Shown piece after piece: positions 22,966 to 30,368 of a DNA stretch of 30,368 nt (positions are counted from its first letter, which is position 1; each line of letters opens with the position of its first letter). Both the position numbers and the translations under genes were made by a program. The stretch spans positions 1-30,368 of the forward strand of contig WRCR01000007.1 in the NCBI GenBank assembly GCA_009783865.1, given 5' to 3'. The stretch is from Planctomycetaceae bacterium (lineage in GTDB: Bacteria; Planctomycetota; Planctomycetia; Pirellulales; Thermoguttaceae). The notes beneath the pieces are model-generated. The model worked only from the letters and a program-made list of their open reading frames with translations. It was not told the DNA's origin and ran no database searches.

Positions 22966-25842
22966 TCACCGTTGTATCCATTTTTCCAAAGCGATGCGCA
23001 GTTTAGCGGGGTCAATCGGCTTCGTTAAATGGTCGTTCATACCGGCATCTAAACTTTTATGATAATCCGTGTTCATCGCATTGGCAGTCATTGCCAAAAT
23101 CGGAAGGCGGTCAATACCGGGTTTATCCAATGCCCGTATTTCTATAGTCGCTTCTATGCCGTCCATTTCCGGCATTTGAACGTCCATTAGAATCAGGTCG
23201 AAATCGTTGTTTTTGACCGCTTCGACGGCTTGCCTTCCGTTATCGACAACGGTCAGGTTAACTCCGAGAATGTTAAGTAATCCTTCGGCAACCAACTGAT
23301 TGATTTTATTGTCTTCGGCAAGAAGGATTTTTGCGCCGCGAATGTCCGCCGCCTTCTCTTCGGTCACGCGTTTCGCTTCTTTGAGAAAAACATGTTTCAA
23401 CGTCCGTTTCAATTCTACGGGGTCAATCGGCTTCAGCAGAACACTTGCGACATTCAGACCGGAAGAAAGCCGAATACAATCCTGCCGGTCGTACGCGGAC
23501 ACCATCAAGATATGCATCGGCGGAATTTCGCTGCTTGCGTGTATATTGCGAATGGTTTCGATTCCATCCATCTGCGGCATCCGCCAGTCAATTAAAATCA
23601 AATCAAAGGACTGTCCAGCTTTGAAACCATAAGTAAGACGGTCAAGGGCTGTCGGACCGGAATTAACTGCCTCAACTATCATCCCGTTTGCAGTCATCAG
23701 TTTCGTCAAGATTTCACAGGAATTTTCGTCGTCGTCAACCACAAGAACCCGCTTGCGGTCTAACAATACCGCAGAAGATTCTTCCGGATTAGCAGCCGCT
23801 TTGAAAAATACTGCTGTAAATACAAATTCAGAACCTTCATTCTCTTTGCTGTATACATTGATTTCTCCGTTCATCAGTTCGATTAACCGTTTGACGATTG
23901 TCAAACCGAGACCGGTGCCGCCGAATTTACGGGAAATCGAATCTTTCGCCTGAACGAAGGATTCAAATATGGTGTCAATCCGTGATTCCGGAATTCCGAT
24001 ACCGGTGTCATTGACCGTGAACTGCAATGTTATAGATTCATCGAGAACACTGTCGGATTGTACCTTAATAACATTGATGGCAATTCCTCCGATGCTTGTG
24101 AACCTAACCGCATTGCTCAACAAGTTGATGAGAATCTGCCGGAGACGAAGCGGGTCGCCGATTAAAAACTCTTCAACTTCGTCTGCGATGCTGACTTTAA
24201 ATTCGAGTCCCTTTTCAAGAATTTGAATCGAAATTAAATCGGAGACATCGTCAAGCAGTTTTCTTATAGAGAAAGGAATCATTTCCAACTCGACGCGGTT
24301 TGCTTCGATTTTTGAAAAATCGAGAATATCGTTGATAATACCGAGAAGATTGTTAGCAGCAGTAGTCGCTTTAGCGAGATAGTCCCGCTGACTGTCCGAA
24401 AGGTTGGTCTGCATGCAGAGATAAATCATTCCGATAACGGCATTCATCGGAGTTCTGATTTCGTGACTCATTCGGGCAAGAAATTCGCTCTTGATTTTTA
24501 CAGCTTCCTCCGCCTTCTCTCTTGCGGCAATCAATCCTTTTTCTGTTTCTTTCAGCGCAGTAATATCGGTCGCCCAAAAAATCAACTCATCTATGTCGTG
24601 CGGTCTGAAGGGCAGCACCAGCACCATGAAATCGCGGTACTTATTGTCTTTGCAGAGATAAGTAATACTTTGCTGGAAGAACAATCCTGTACTCTGTATG
24701 CTTTTCAATACTTCGCTGCGTTTCATCTCCGGCGGATAGATTTTGTCTGCACGCTCTCCGGTATTGATTCCGAATAAGTCCTTTGTTATTCCATTGACGC
24801 GGACGACAACGCCGCCCGACGAAATCAATATCGGGCAGGGAGCGGAATCAACAACCCAGTTGAGTACTTGCTGTTCCAACTGTAATTTGGTCTCAATTTC
24901 CTTTCTTCTGATGACAGAAGCGATAATTCCTCCTATGGACTTCATTATGTCACATTCGAATGCATCCCGCATTTGTTCTTCGCGGTAGTTTCCGAAAGTG
25001 ATGAACCCCAAAAAGTCCTCTTGATTTCGGATGGGAACGGCAAGAATTGAAACGAACTTTCCGGCGAATCCGTTTCGCTCCGGTTCCGGCAGGTCTTTTA
25101 CAAAACAGTTGACAGTATGTCCCGATTGCAATACCTGCTGAAAAAACGGCAACTGTTCTTTATAGTCATAAAGATTTTTGTATTCTCCGTCCGCCGCCGG
25201 TTTTGGATTCGGAGACCATTCATAAAAGAGTTTAGCATAACTTCTACCGTCTGCATCTGCCGTATTTGTCCATATGCCGTAGTGGTCGGCACCCAACGCT
25301 TCGCCGAGCAGAAAAAGGACCTCGTTCATACAGCGGTCGAAACCGCTGTCATAACTGTTGAACAGGATACCGATAGAAGTATTGACGGCTTTAAGCAATC
25401 TATCTTTCTTATTTAGCGTACGAATGGCAAATTCAATCTCTGTGACATCTTGCAAAGTACCAGATATGTATGTCTCCTGCGGATTGCTGTTCACCGTATT
25501 TAATCCGCCGCGGCAGCGAAAATATCGATATTCACTGCCGATTGTCCGAATCCGATAAACGATGTCGAGGCGGGAAATCTTTCCCGAAACTAGTTCCTGA
25601 AAATTGCTTTCAATCATCTGCCGGTCGCTTGGATGCACGATTTGCAGCCAGTATTCCATCGGCAGCGGAGACGGCGCGTCACCGTGTCCGAAGTGTTTGA
25701 GAACAGTCGGAGGAATATCAAATGCGCGTATGTCAGGCAGGTATTTCCAGCGAATGATTTCCGAATAAATGAATAAATCATTTATTTTATCGCTTAACGG
25801 TTCTGCTGAACCGCCGCTAGTCTGCAATTTATGTGATTCCAT
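22966..25842 (-). CDS. Cytoplasmic hybrid histidine kinase: PAS-GAF-PAS-HisKA-HATPase-REC-REC
   Basis: The 958-residue sensor kinase has no membrane segment. Order: PAS_3-like domain (about 30-140, ending RCRGGLNTVNSNPQETYISG), GAF-like domain (about 150-310), second PAS (about 325-435) and dimerisation domain with phospho-accepting His460 in M-S-H-E-I-R-T-P. An ATPase domain follows, with the N-box ILINLLSNAVRFT and G-boxes DTGIGIP and KFGGTGLGL. Two receiver domains then carry Asp752 (LILIDWRMPQMDG) and Asp887 (LILMDVQMPEMDG). The C-terminus ends right after the second receiver, so there is no Hpt domain. A separate phosphotransfer protein or direct output is unknown. No response regulator is adjacent. 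The start ATG 25842 has no Shine-Dalgarno but follows a good promoter. Confidence 0.93.
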   Translation of the reverse strand: MESHKLQTSGGSAEPLSDKINDLFIYSEIIRWKYLPDIRAFDIPPTVLKHFGHGDAPSPLPMEYWLQIVHPSDRQMIESNFQELVSGKISRLDIVYRIRTIGSEYRYFRCRGGLNTVNSNPQETYISGTLQDVTEIEFAIRTLNKKDRLLKAVNTSIGILFNSYDSGFDRCMNEVLFLLGEALGADHYGIWTNTADADGRSYAKLFYEWSPNPKPAADGEYKNLYDYKEQLPFFQQVLQSGHTVNCFVKDLPEPERNGFAGKFVSILAVPIRNQEDFLGFITFGNYREEQMRDAFECDIMKSIGGIIASVIRRKEIETKLQLEQQVLNWVVDSAPCPILISSGGVVVRVNGITKDLFGINTGERADKIYPPEMKRSEVLKSIQSTGLFFQQSITYLCKDNKYRDFMVLVLPFRPHDIDELIFWATDITALKETEKGLIAAREKAEEAVKIKSEFLARMSHEIRTPMNAVIGMIYLCMQTNLSDSQRDYLAKATTAANNLLGIINDILDFSKIEANRVELEMIPFSIRKLLDDVSDLISIQILEKGLEFKVSIADEVEEFLIGDPLRLRQILINLLSNAVRFTSIGGIAINVIKVQSDSVLDESITLQFTVNDTGIGIPESRIDTIFESFVQAKDSISRKFGGTGLGLTIVKRLIELMNGEINVYSKENEGSEFVFTAVFFKAAANPEESSAVLLDRKRVLVVDDDENSCEILTKLMTANGMIVEAVNSGPTALDRLTYGFKAGQSFDLILIDWRMPQMDGIETIRNIHASSEIPPMHILMVSAYDRQDCIRLSSGLNVASVLLKPIDPVELKRTLKHVFLKEAKRVTEEKAADIRGAKILLAEDNKINQLVAEGLLNILGVNLTVVDNGRQAVEAVKNNDFDLILMDVQMPEMDGIEATIEIRALDKPGIDRLPILAMTANAMNTDYHKSLDAGMNDHLTKPIDPAKLRIALEKWIQR

Positions 25843-25880
25843 AGTGAAAAAACTAAAATGTCTAACATATAAACGTCGTC

Positions 25881-25909
25881 ATGCTATCACAGGAAAAGTG
25901 AAAAGTCAA
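25881..25909 (-). promoter_or_regulatory. Probable sigma70 promoter of the histidine kinase
   Basis: On the minus strand TTGACT (25904-25909), 17 bases, then TAGCAT (25881-25886). The leader to the ATG at 25842 would be about 33 bases. Confidence 0.45.
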
Positions 25910-25976
25910 CGGGACGTAATGATAAATCCCCGCAAAACTTTTATGCACCCCGGCGGTCTGATTTTTTACCCCCATC

Positions 25977-26004
25977 TTGCAATTCCAAAAAAACATTGTA
26001 AAAT
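25977..26004 (+). promoter_or_regulatory. Probable sigma70 promoter of tRNA-Gly
   Basis: TTGCAA (25977-25982), 16 bases, then TAAAAT (25999-26004). It would start RNA near 26011, fifty bases before the mature tRNA. Confidence 0.5.
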
Positions 26005-26060
26005 GGTGAACATACTGGTTGTGATAAGCGATGGAAACGTAATCAGCAATCCGTGTGTTT

Positions 26061-26133
26061 GCGGGCGTAGCTCAGTTGGTAGAGCACAACGTTGCCAACG
26101 TTGTTGTCGACGGTTCGAACCCGTTCGCCCGCT
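26061..26133 (+). tRNA. tRNA-Gly (anticodon GCC)
   Basis: The cloverleaf is complete. Acceptor GCGGGCG pairs with CGCCCGC, and the D-arm is GCTC-AGTTGGTA-GAGC. The anticodon stem CAACG/CGTTG holds loop TTGCCAA with anticodon GCC. The variable loop has five bases, and the T-arm is GACGG-TTCGAAC-CCGTT with one G-T pair. The discriminator is T, and CCA is not encoded, so it must be added after transcription. It reads GGC and GGT codons. Confidence 0.96.
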
Positions 26134-26136
26134 TTT

Positions 26137-26171
26137 AAGACCTCCGGTTTTTCGACTCGAGGTCTTTTTTT
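26137..26171 (+). terminator. Rho-independent terminator after tRNA-Gly
   Basis: AAGACCTC (26137-26144) pairs with GAGGTCTT (26159-26166) over a 14-base loop and runs straight into five more T. It ends the tRNA transcript before tig. Confidence 0.85.
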
Positions 26172-26252
26172 ATCACATTTTTATGGTAGAATAAATATCA
26201 AATAAATTTTAGGTCGTTTCCCTTTCACTCTTTTACAACTGCTTTCACTGTT

Positions 26253-27758
26253 ATGTCAGACACTGTTGCGTCAGAAGAAAATGTAAATGTATCGGATACC
26301 AAACAGAAGTTGGAATTGCAAACCAACATTCAAAAAGTTAGTGCCTGCGAACGGCATATCTGCGTTACCGTTCCTAGAACCGATGTCGAACGATATTTTG
26401 CCGACGAATACGGCGGCTTAGTAACCGAAGCGGAAGTTCCCGGTTTCCGAAAAGGAAAAGCACCGCGCCTCTTAGTCGAAAAGCGTTTTCGCCGGGAAGT
26501 TGCCGAGCGCGTGAAAAACGCTCTTGTAATCGACGCTCTTTCACAAGTGAACGAAAGCGGTGATATTACGCCCATCAGCGAACCGGACTTCGATTACAAC
26601 TCGCTGATTCTGCCCGATGCAGGTCCCTTTGTTTTCGAGTTCGACATCGAAGTCCGTCCCGAATTCGCAGTGCCGGAATGGAGAGGTCTCGTAATTGAAA
26701 AGCCCGTCCGGGAATTCACAAAAGAAGACGTGGACAAAGCCGTGCAGCGTATTCTTGCGTCCTACGGCGATTTGGAACCAATCGATACACCGGCAGAAAA
26801 AGATGACTACATCGTCGCAAAAATTGAATTCAAAGACGGCGATGAAGTATTGAGCGAAATCGAAGAAGAAACCATCAGAATCCGTTCAGTTCTTTCACTG
26901 CAAGACGGAACCATCGGCAACTTCAATGAATTGATGATAGGAGCAAAAGCAGGCAATACCATTAAGACGGAATTGACGCTGTCAAAAGATGCGCCCAACG
27001 AAGACAATCGCGGCAAAACGGTCACGGCGGTCTTCACTATCAAAGAAGTCAAACGGCTGGTTACACCGGAATTGACCAGCGAATTTCTCGAAAAATTAGG
27101 GGACTTCGAGACCGAAGGCGATTTCCGGGACGGAATTTTGGATACACTGAAGCGGCACATGGAACACGAACAGCATCAGAAAACCCGCCGTCAGATAACC
27201 GGATTGCTTACCGAGTCCGCTTCTTGGGAGTTGCCGCCGAATTTACTGGCGAAACAGTCGGAACGCGAATTCCGCCGCTCAGTGCTTGAATTGCGGCGCA
27301 ACGGTTATTCCGATGAGGAAATACTTTCGCAAAAGAATTTCCTGCGTCAAAACAGTGCTATAGAAACCGCTCAAGCATTGAAGGAACACTTTATTTTGGA
27401 AAAAATTGCGGAAGTCGAAAACATCGACGCAGCCGAAGAAGATTACGTTTTGGAAATCGAGTTGATTGCCGCTCAAAACAATTCGTCGCCGCGCCGGGTG
27501 CGGGCGCAGTTGGAAAAAGCCGGTGAAATGGATATTCTGCGAAACCAAATTATCGAGCGTAAAGTCATCGAACTGATTTCTGAGAACGCTAAATTCAAAG
27601 AGACCCCGTTTGAATTTGAAGACAAGGACGAAGAAGCACTCGATTGGGCGGCTGGCGGCTTTCCGAAAATTGCAGAAGCAACAGAAGAGGACTTGAAGGC
27701 AGTCAATCGTGAAATTGCCGAGAGGAAAATGATTAACCCCAATGCAAAAGTCACATAA
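26253..27758 (+). CDS. tig: Trigger factor chaperone
   Basis: Trigger factor docks at the ribosomal exit tunnel and shields nascent chains. The 501-residue protein carries the ribosome-binding signature G-F-R-K-G-K-A-P (residues 64-71). An FKBP-type PPIase domain follows at about 170-270. It is degenerate: the usual Asp-rich loop and F-x-G-G motif are replaced by KIEFKDGDEVLSEIEEE. A long helical C-terminal domain (about 285-450) is followed by an acidic Asp/Glu tail. It is longer than the E. coli protein (432) through N- and C-terminal extensions. The start ATG 26253 lacks a Shine-Dalgarno; in-frame alternatives would cut into the N-terminal extension only. The BtaB-like gene follows after 15 bases. 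No clpP/clpX gene follows, as it does in many bacteria. Confidence 0.92.
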   Translation: MSDTVASEENVNVSDTKQKLELQTNIQKVSACERHICVTVPRTDVERYFADEYGGLVTEAEVPGFRKGKAPRLLVEKRFRREVAERVKNALVIDALSQVNESGDITPISEPDFDYNSLILPDAGPFVFEFDIEVRPEFAVPEWRGLVIEKPVREFTKEDVDKAVQRILASYGDLEPIDTPAEKDDYIVAKIEFKDGDEVLSEIEEETIRIRSVLSLQDGTIGNFNELMIGAKAGNTIKTELTLSKDAPNEDNRGKTVTAVFTIKEVKRLVTPELTSEFLEKLGDFETEGDFRDGILDTLKRHMEHEQHQKTRRQITGLLTESASWELPPNLLAKQSEREFRRSVLELRRNGYSDEEILSQKNFLRQNSAIETAQALKEHFILEKIAEVENIDAAEEDYVLEIELIAAQNNSSPRRVRAQLEKAGEMDILRNQIIERKVIELISENAKFKETPFEFEDKDEEALDWAAGGFPKIAEATEEDLKAVNREIAERKMINPNAKVT

Positions 27759-27773
27759 TACGGCAGAACTTCA

Positions 27774-28523
27774 ATGGGTTTTTTAGGCGACCTGCGGGTT
27801 ATCTACAATATGGCGGTCCGTCCAATTCGCGGAAAGACACATGCGGAGCGTATGGACAATTTTTATAGCGGACAAGCGAAGGACTACGATGACTTTCGCC
27901 GCCGTCTTTTGCGGGGACGTGAAAACCTCTGGAAGCAGTTGCTGGAAGGCGAACCCTTTGAGGATACCGTTTGGCTTGACATGGGCGGCGGTACAGGTTC
28001 AAACCTGCATTTTTTCGGCGATGCTATTGATAAAATCAACAAGGTGTATGTTGTCGATTTAGCGGGTTCGCTCCTTGAAGTTGCTGACCGAAGAATACAG
28101 GAAAGCGGCTGGAAAAATGTTGAAACCGCCGAAGCGGATGCAACGACATTTCTGCCGAAAGAAGGAACGGTTGACGCTGTTACCTTTTCTTATTCGCTGA
28201 CGATGATACCCGATTGGTTCGCGGCAATAGACCACGCTTGGAATTTGCTCAAACCCGGCGGCAGAATCGGCGTTGTCGACTTTTTTGTTTCGCGGAAGCA
28301 CCCGCAAGAAGGACATGTTAAACACAGTTGGATGAAGCGGTCTTTTTGGCCTGTTTGGTTTAATTGCGATAATGTATTTCCTTCGCCGGACCATTTGCCG
28401 TATCTACAACGGAAGTTCGAGACGGTTTTTTTTGAAGAGCGTTTAACGCGATTGCCGATGTTTCCGAATCCGTTTTTCAAGATGCCATACTATCTTTTTG
28501 TCGGAAAGAAGAGCGGGGGCTAA
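27774..28523 (+). CDS. BtaB-like SAM-dependent methyltransferase (betaine lipid)
   Basis: The 249-residue class I methyltransferase has the SAM motif W-L-D-M-G-G-G-T-G (67-75), the acidic V-V-D-L after strand 2, and a distinctive S-Y-S-L-T-M-I-P-D-W (139-148) followed by G-V-V-D-F. FYSGQAKDYDDFRRRLLRGR near the N-terminus and the SYSL-MIP motif match BtaB and the methyltransferase half of eukaryotic BTA1. Those enzymes N-methylate the headgroup of diacylglyceryl-trimethylhomoserine, a phosphate-free membrane lipid. The partner BtaA (DUF3419), which builds the homoserine headgroup, is not in the window, so the function is probable, not proven. It is cotranscribed with tig. Its stop codon TAA lies inside the 28.5-kb palindrome, which supplies the last residues. 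Confidence 0.75.
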   Translation: MGFLGDLRVIYNMAVRPIRGKTHAERMDNFYSGQAKDYDDFRRRLLRGRENLWKQLLEGEPFEDTVWLDMGGGTGSNLHFFGDAIDKINKVYVVDLAGSLLEVADRRIQESGWKNVETAEADATTFLPKEGTVDAVTFSYSLTMIPDWFAAIDHAWNLLKPGGRIGVVDFFVSRKHPQEGHVKHSWMKRSFWPVWFNCDNVFPSPDHLPYLQRKFETVFFEERLTRLPMFPNPFFKMPYYLFVGKKSGG

Positions 28524-28539
28524 AGCCGCCCGCCTCTTC
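28508..28539. repeat. GC-rich palindrome between convergent genes, second copy
   Basis: Here the stem of the 9581-9601 element is extended. GAAGAG-CGGG-GGC, loop TAAA, GCC-G-CCCG-C-CTCTTC gives about 13 pairs with two bulges. Bases 28513-28538 are identical to 9581-9606. It overlaps the 3' end of the BtaB-like gene and precedes the dxs stop by five bases, so it probably acts as a bidirectional terminator, though neither side has a long T-run. Confidence 0.65.
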
Positions 28540-28543
28540 GATT

Positions 28544-30368
28544 TTAGCCGAACACCAATTTTCTGCATTCATACACGACACTGTGGACATCATATCCGAG
28601 GTCAGCAAGCAATTCATTGCGGTCACCGTGTTCGATATAAGAATCAGGAAACGCAATCCGCTTCAGCCGCTTCGTTTCAATTCCTTCATCATTAGCCGCT
28701 TCCAACAGAGCAGAACCGAAACCGCCGGCTGACATTCCTTCTTCCAGCGTGATGAGAAATTTTCCTTCCAACAGCAGAGTCAGCAGCGTTTCTTTATCAA
28801 GCGGTTTGACAAATCGGGCATTGATAATGCCGGGCTCCAAACGTCCGAGTCCGTCCATGTTTTTCATCAGCGTTTTTCTTACCTCTTCGGCGACCGGCAA
28901 AAACGGACCGCAGACGGCGATATATCCTTCTTTTCCTTCGCGGACAATTTCCGACTTTCCGAATTCGACTCTTGCGCAACTGCTGCGTATTGATTCTGCC
29001 GATGCTTTCGGATACCGCAGCGCAGTCGGATGCGGGTGACTAACCGCAAACCGCAGCATCGGTTCTACTTCCATTTTGTCCGCCGGTGCCAGCACCGTAA
29101 AATTCGGAAACGGACGCAGATACGCCAAATCGAAAACACCGTGATGCGTCGGACCATCAGGACCGGTTAAACCGGCGCGGTCAACCGTGAAGATAACCTG
29201 CAAATCCTGCAACGAAATTTCCTGAAAGAGTTGGTCATAACTCCGCTGCAAAAACGTACTGTAAATATCGACTACCGGCAGCAAACCCGACTTTGCCAAA
29301 CCGGCGGCGAAAGAAACGGCGTGGGATTCGCAGATGCCGACATCGAAAAACCGGTCTGGAAAGGCATCGCGGATTTGTTCCAGCATGTTGCCCTGACACA
29401 TAGCCGCAGTAATGACGCAAATCCTTTTGTCTTCAAGCATTAGCGAAAAGAGTGTGTCGCGGACGCTTTCCGTAAAAGAAATGTTCGAAGTTATCTCCGG
29501 TTGAGAATCCTGTTCCGGCGTATCGGCATTTTCGTTTTGCAGCGGCGGAGGAACAATGTCGTTTTCGGATTCATCCCAAGGAATAGAACGAACCGATATA
29601 GTGGAATGGTATTTTCCATTGCCCGGATTCGGAGCGTGATATTCCGTCGGATTTTCTTCGGCGGGTTTATAACCGCGTCCTTTTTCCGTCAAGACGTGCA
29701 AGAGTACCGGTTCTTCGGTGCTGCGCGCCATTCGCAGAAACCGCTGCAATCGAGGAATGTTATGTCCGTCAATCGGACCGATATAACGGAAGCCCATTTC
29801 TTCGTACATCATTCCGCCGGTCAGACCGGCTTTGACGGCACTCTTGAAACGTCCCAGAAATGAATCGACCGATTGTCCGAAGACGGGCAATCTATCGACT
29901 ATGCCGTGAAGTTTCTGTTTGAACCGCTGATAAACAGGGTGCAGCCGCAACTTGTCTAACTGAGTTGCAATTCCGCCGACGCGGGGACAAATCGACATCT
30001 TATTGTCGTTCAGAATTACCGTTAGATTTTTCTTGAGCCAGCCGGCGTGATTCATTGCTTCAAAGACGTTTCCATTTCCGAAAGCCCCGTCTCCGATGAC
30101 GGCGACGGTATAACGGCGGTTGGAACCGGCTACCATTTCATCGCCGCAGCATAAGCCGAGAGCGGTGCCGATGCTGACACCGGCGTGACCGGTTTTGAAT
30201 AAATCATAAGGGCTTTCTTTCGGGTCGGGAAAGCCGGAGAGTCCGCCTTTGGTGCGGATAGTGTGAAAGCGGCTGAACCGTCCGGTCAAAAGTTTGTGCG
30301 GATAAATTTGATGTCCGGTATCCCAAATCAGGCGGTCCCAGGAAAAATCAAAGACGGTATGAAGAGCG
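28544..30368 (-). CDS. dxs: 1-deoxy-D-xylulose-5-phosphate synthase, N-terminus outside window
   Basis: DXS condenses pyruvate and glyceraldehyde-3-phosphate, using thiamine diphosphate, at the head of the MEP isoprenoid pathway. The frame stays open to the window edge, so about 607 codons are visible and the true start lies beyond 30368; the TTG at 30289 is internal. Visible motifs are DTGHQIYPHKLLTGR, GGLSGFP, GHAG, the thiamine-binding V-I-G-D-G-A-F-x-N-G and LNDNKMSI. C-E-S-H-A-V-S-F-A-A-G-L-A keeps the catalytic Glu but has ES where most have EQ, and DRAGLTGPDGPTHHG is also present. W-D-T-G-H-Q replaces the usual F-D-V-G-H-Q. It converges with the BtaB-like gene. Confidence 0.95.
   Translation of the reverse strand, partial: ALHTVFDFSWDRLIWDTGHQIYPHKLLTGRFSRFHTIRTKGGLSGFPDPKESPYDLFKTGHAGVSIGTALGLCCGDEMVAGSNRRYTVAVIGDGAFGNGNVFEAMNHAGWLKKNLTVILNDNKMSICPRVGGIATQLDKLRLHPVYQRFKQKLHGIVDRLPVFGQSVDSFLGRFKSAVKAGLTGGMMYEEMGFRYIGPIDGHNIPRLQRFLRMARSTEEPVLLHVLTEKGRGYKPAEENPTEYHAPNPGNGKYHSTISVRSIPWDESENDIVPPPLQNENADTPEQDSQPEITSNISFTESVRDTLFSLMLEDKRICVITAAMCQGNMLEQIRDAFPDRFFDVGICESHAVSFAAGLAKSGLLPVVDIYSTFLQRSYDQLFQEISLQDLQVIFTVDRAGLTGPDGPTHHGVFDLAYLRPFPNFTVLAPADKMEVEPMLRFAVSHPHPTALRYPKASAESIRSSCARVEFGKSEIVREGKEGYIAVCGPFLPVAEEVRKTLMKNMDGLGRLEPGIINARFVKPLDKETLLTLLLEGKFLITLEEGMSAGGFGSALLEAANDEGIETKRLKRIAFPDSYIEHGDRNELLADLGYDVHSVVYECRKLVFG

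Noticed and set aside
30287..30289. TTG at 30289 as the dxs start
   Set aside because: The frame continues upstream with DTGHQIYPHK, a conserved DXS segment, so this Leu codon is internal.

Overview
The window looks like chromosomal DNA of a planctomycete, possibly a host-associated Pirellulales or Thermoguttaceae relative. This rests on gene content, not on a marker gene: a Tat-exported protein with two DUF4159 domains, a DUF4914-type protein, a large secreted TPR/CHAT protein, a BtaB-like betaine-lipid methyltransferase, a trigger factor with a degenerate PPIase domain, and few Shine-Dalgarno sequences. Base composition is moderate, and it is visibly more AT-rich from about 20.2 to 22.9 kb.

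Layout. 1-3.7 kb, minus strand: sulfate adenylyltransferase (sat), a GspF/PilC-type membrane protein, and an exported helical-repeat protein that runs off the left edge with no stop codon. 3.9-5.0 kb, plus: tgt, divergent from sat. 5.0-8.2 kb, minus: a DUF4914-like P-loop gene broken by a frameshift, followed by a beta-class DNA methyltransferase fused to an HNH nuclease domain. 8.3-9.6 kb, plus: HAD phosphatase and NfeD-like membrane protein. 9.6-11.2 kb, minus: the tandem DUF4159 protein. 11.6-14.8 kb, plus: the TPR/CHAT protein, whose CHAT domain lacks the catalytic cysteine. 14.9-15.1 kb: a short broken gene resembling a DNA-methylase tail. 15.1-17.3 kb, minus: a POT-family peptide transporter with a coiled-coil insert of about 245 residues. 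17.5-20.2 kb, plus: lipoprotein, HI0074-like substrate-binding protein and ettA.

20.26-22.88 kb is an accessory island. A 692-bp IS200-type element with an intact Y1 transposase lies at its right end. A 237-bp copy of the same element, with the transposase cut out, lies at its left end in the same orientation. Between them sit three small genes: one unrecognised, one SUKH-like (SMI1/KNR4) and one ankyrin-repeat. They resemble an array of immunity proteins without a cognate toxin. 23.0-25.8 kb, minus: a soluble hybrid histidine kinase with two receiver domains. Then come tRNA-Gly(GCC) with a strong terminator, tig, the BtaB-like gene and, convergent with them, dxs, which leaves the right edge.

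How parts fit together. Housekeeping genes (sat, tgt, ettA, tRNA-Gly, tig, dxs) alternate with exported or membrane planctomycete genes. An almost identical G/C-rich palindrome lies in two convergent intergenic gaps (9.58 and 28.51 kb), where it probably ends transcription. Sigma70-like promoters can be read upstream of sat, tgt, the DUF4914 gene, the CHAT gene, the transporter, the lipoprotein, the histidine kinase and the tRNA. The most interesting items are the IS/MITE-bracketed immunity cassette, the catalytically dead secreted CHAT protein, the methyltransferase-HNH fusion beside a freshly broken gene, and the transporter insert.
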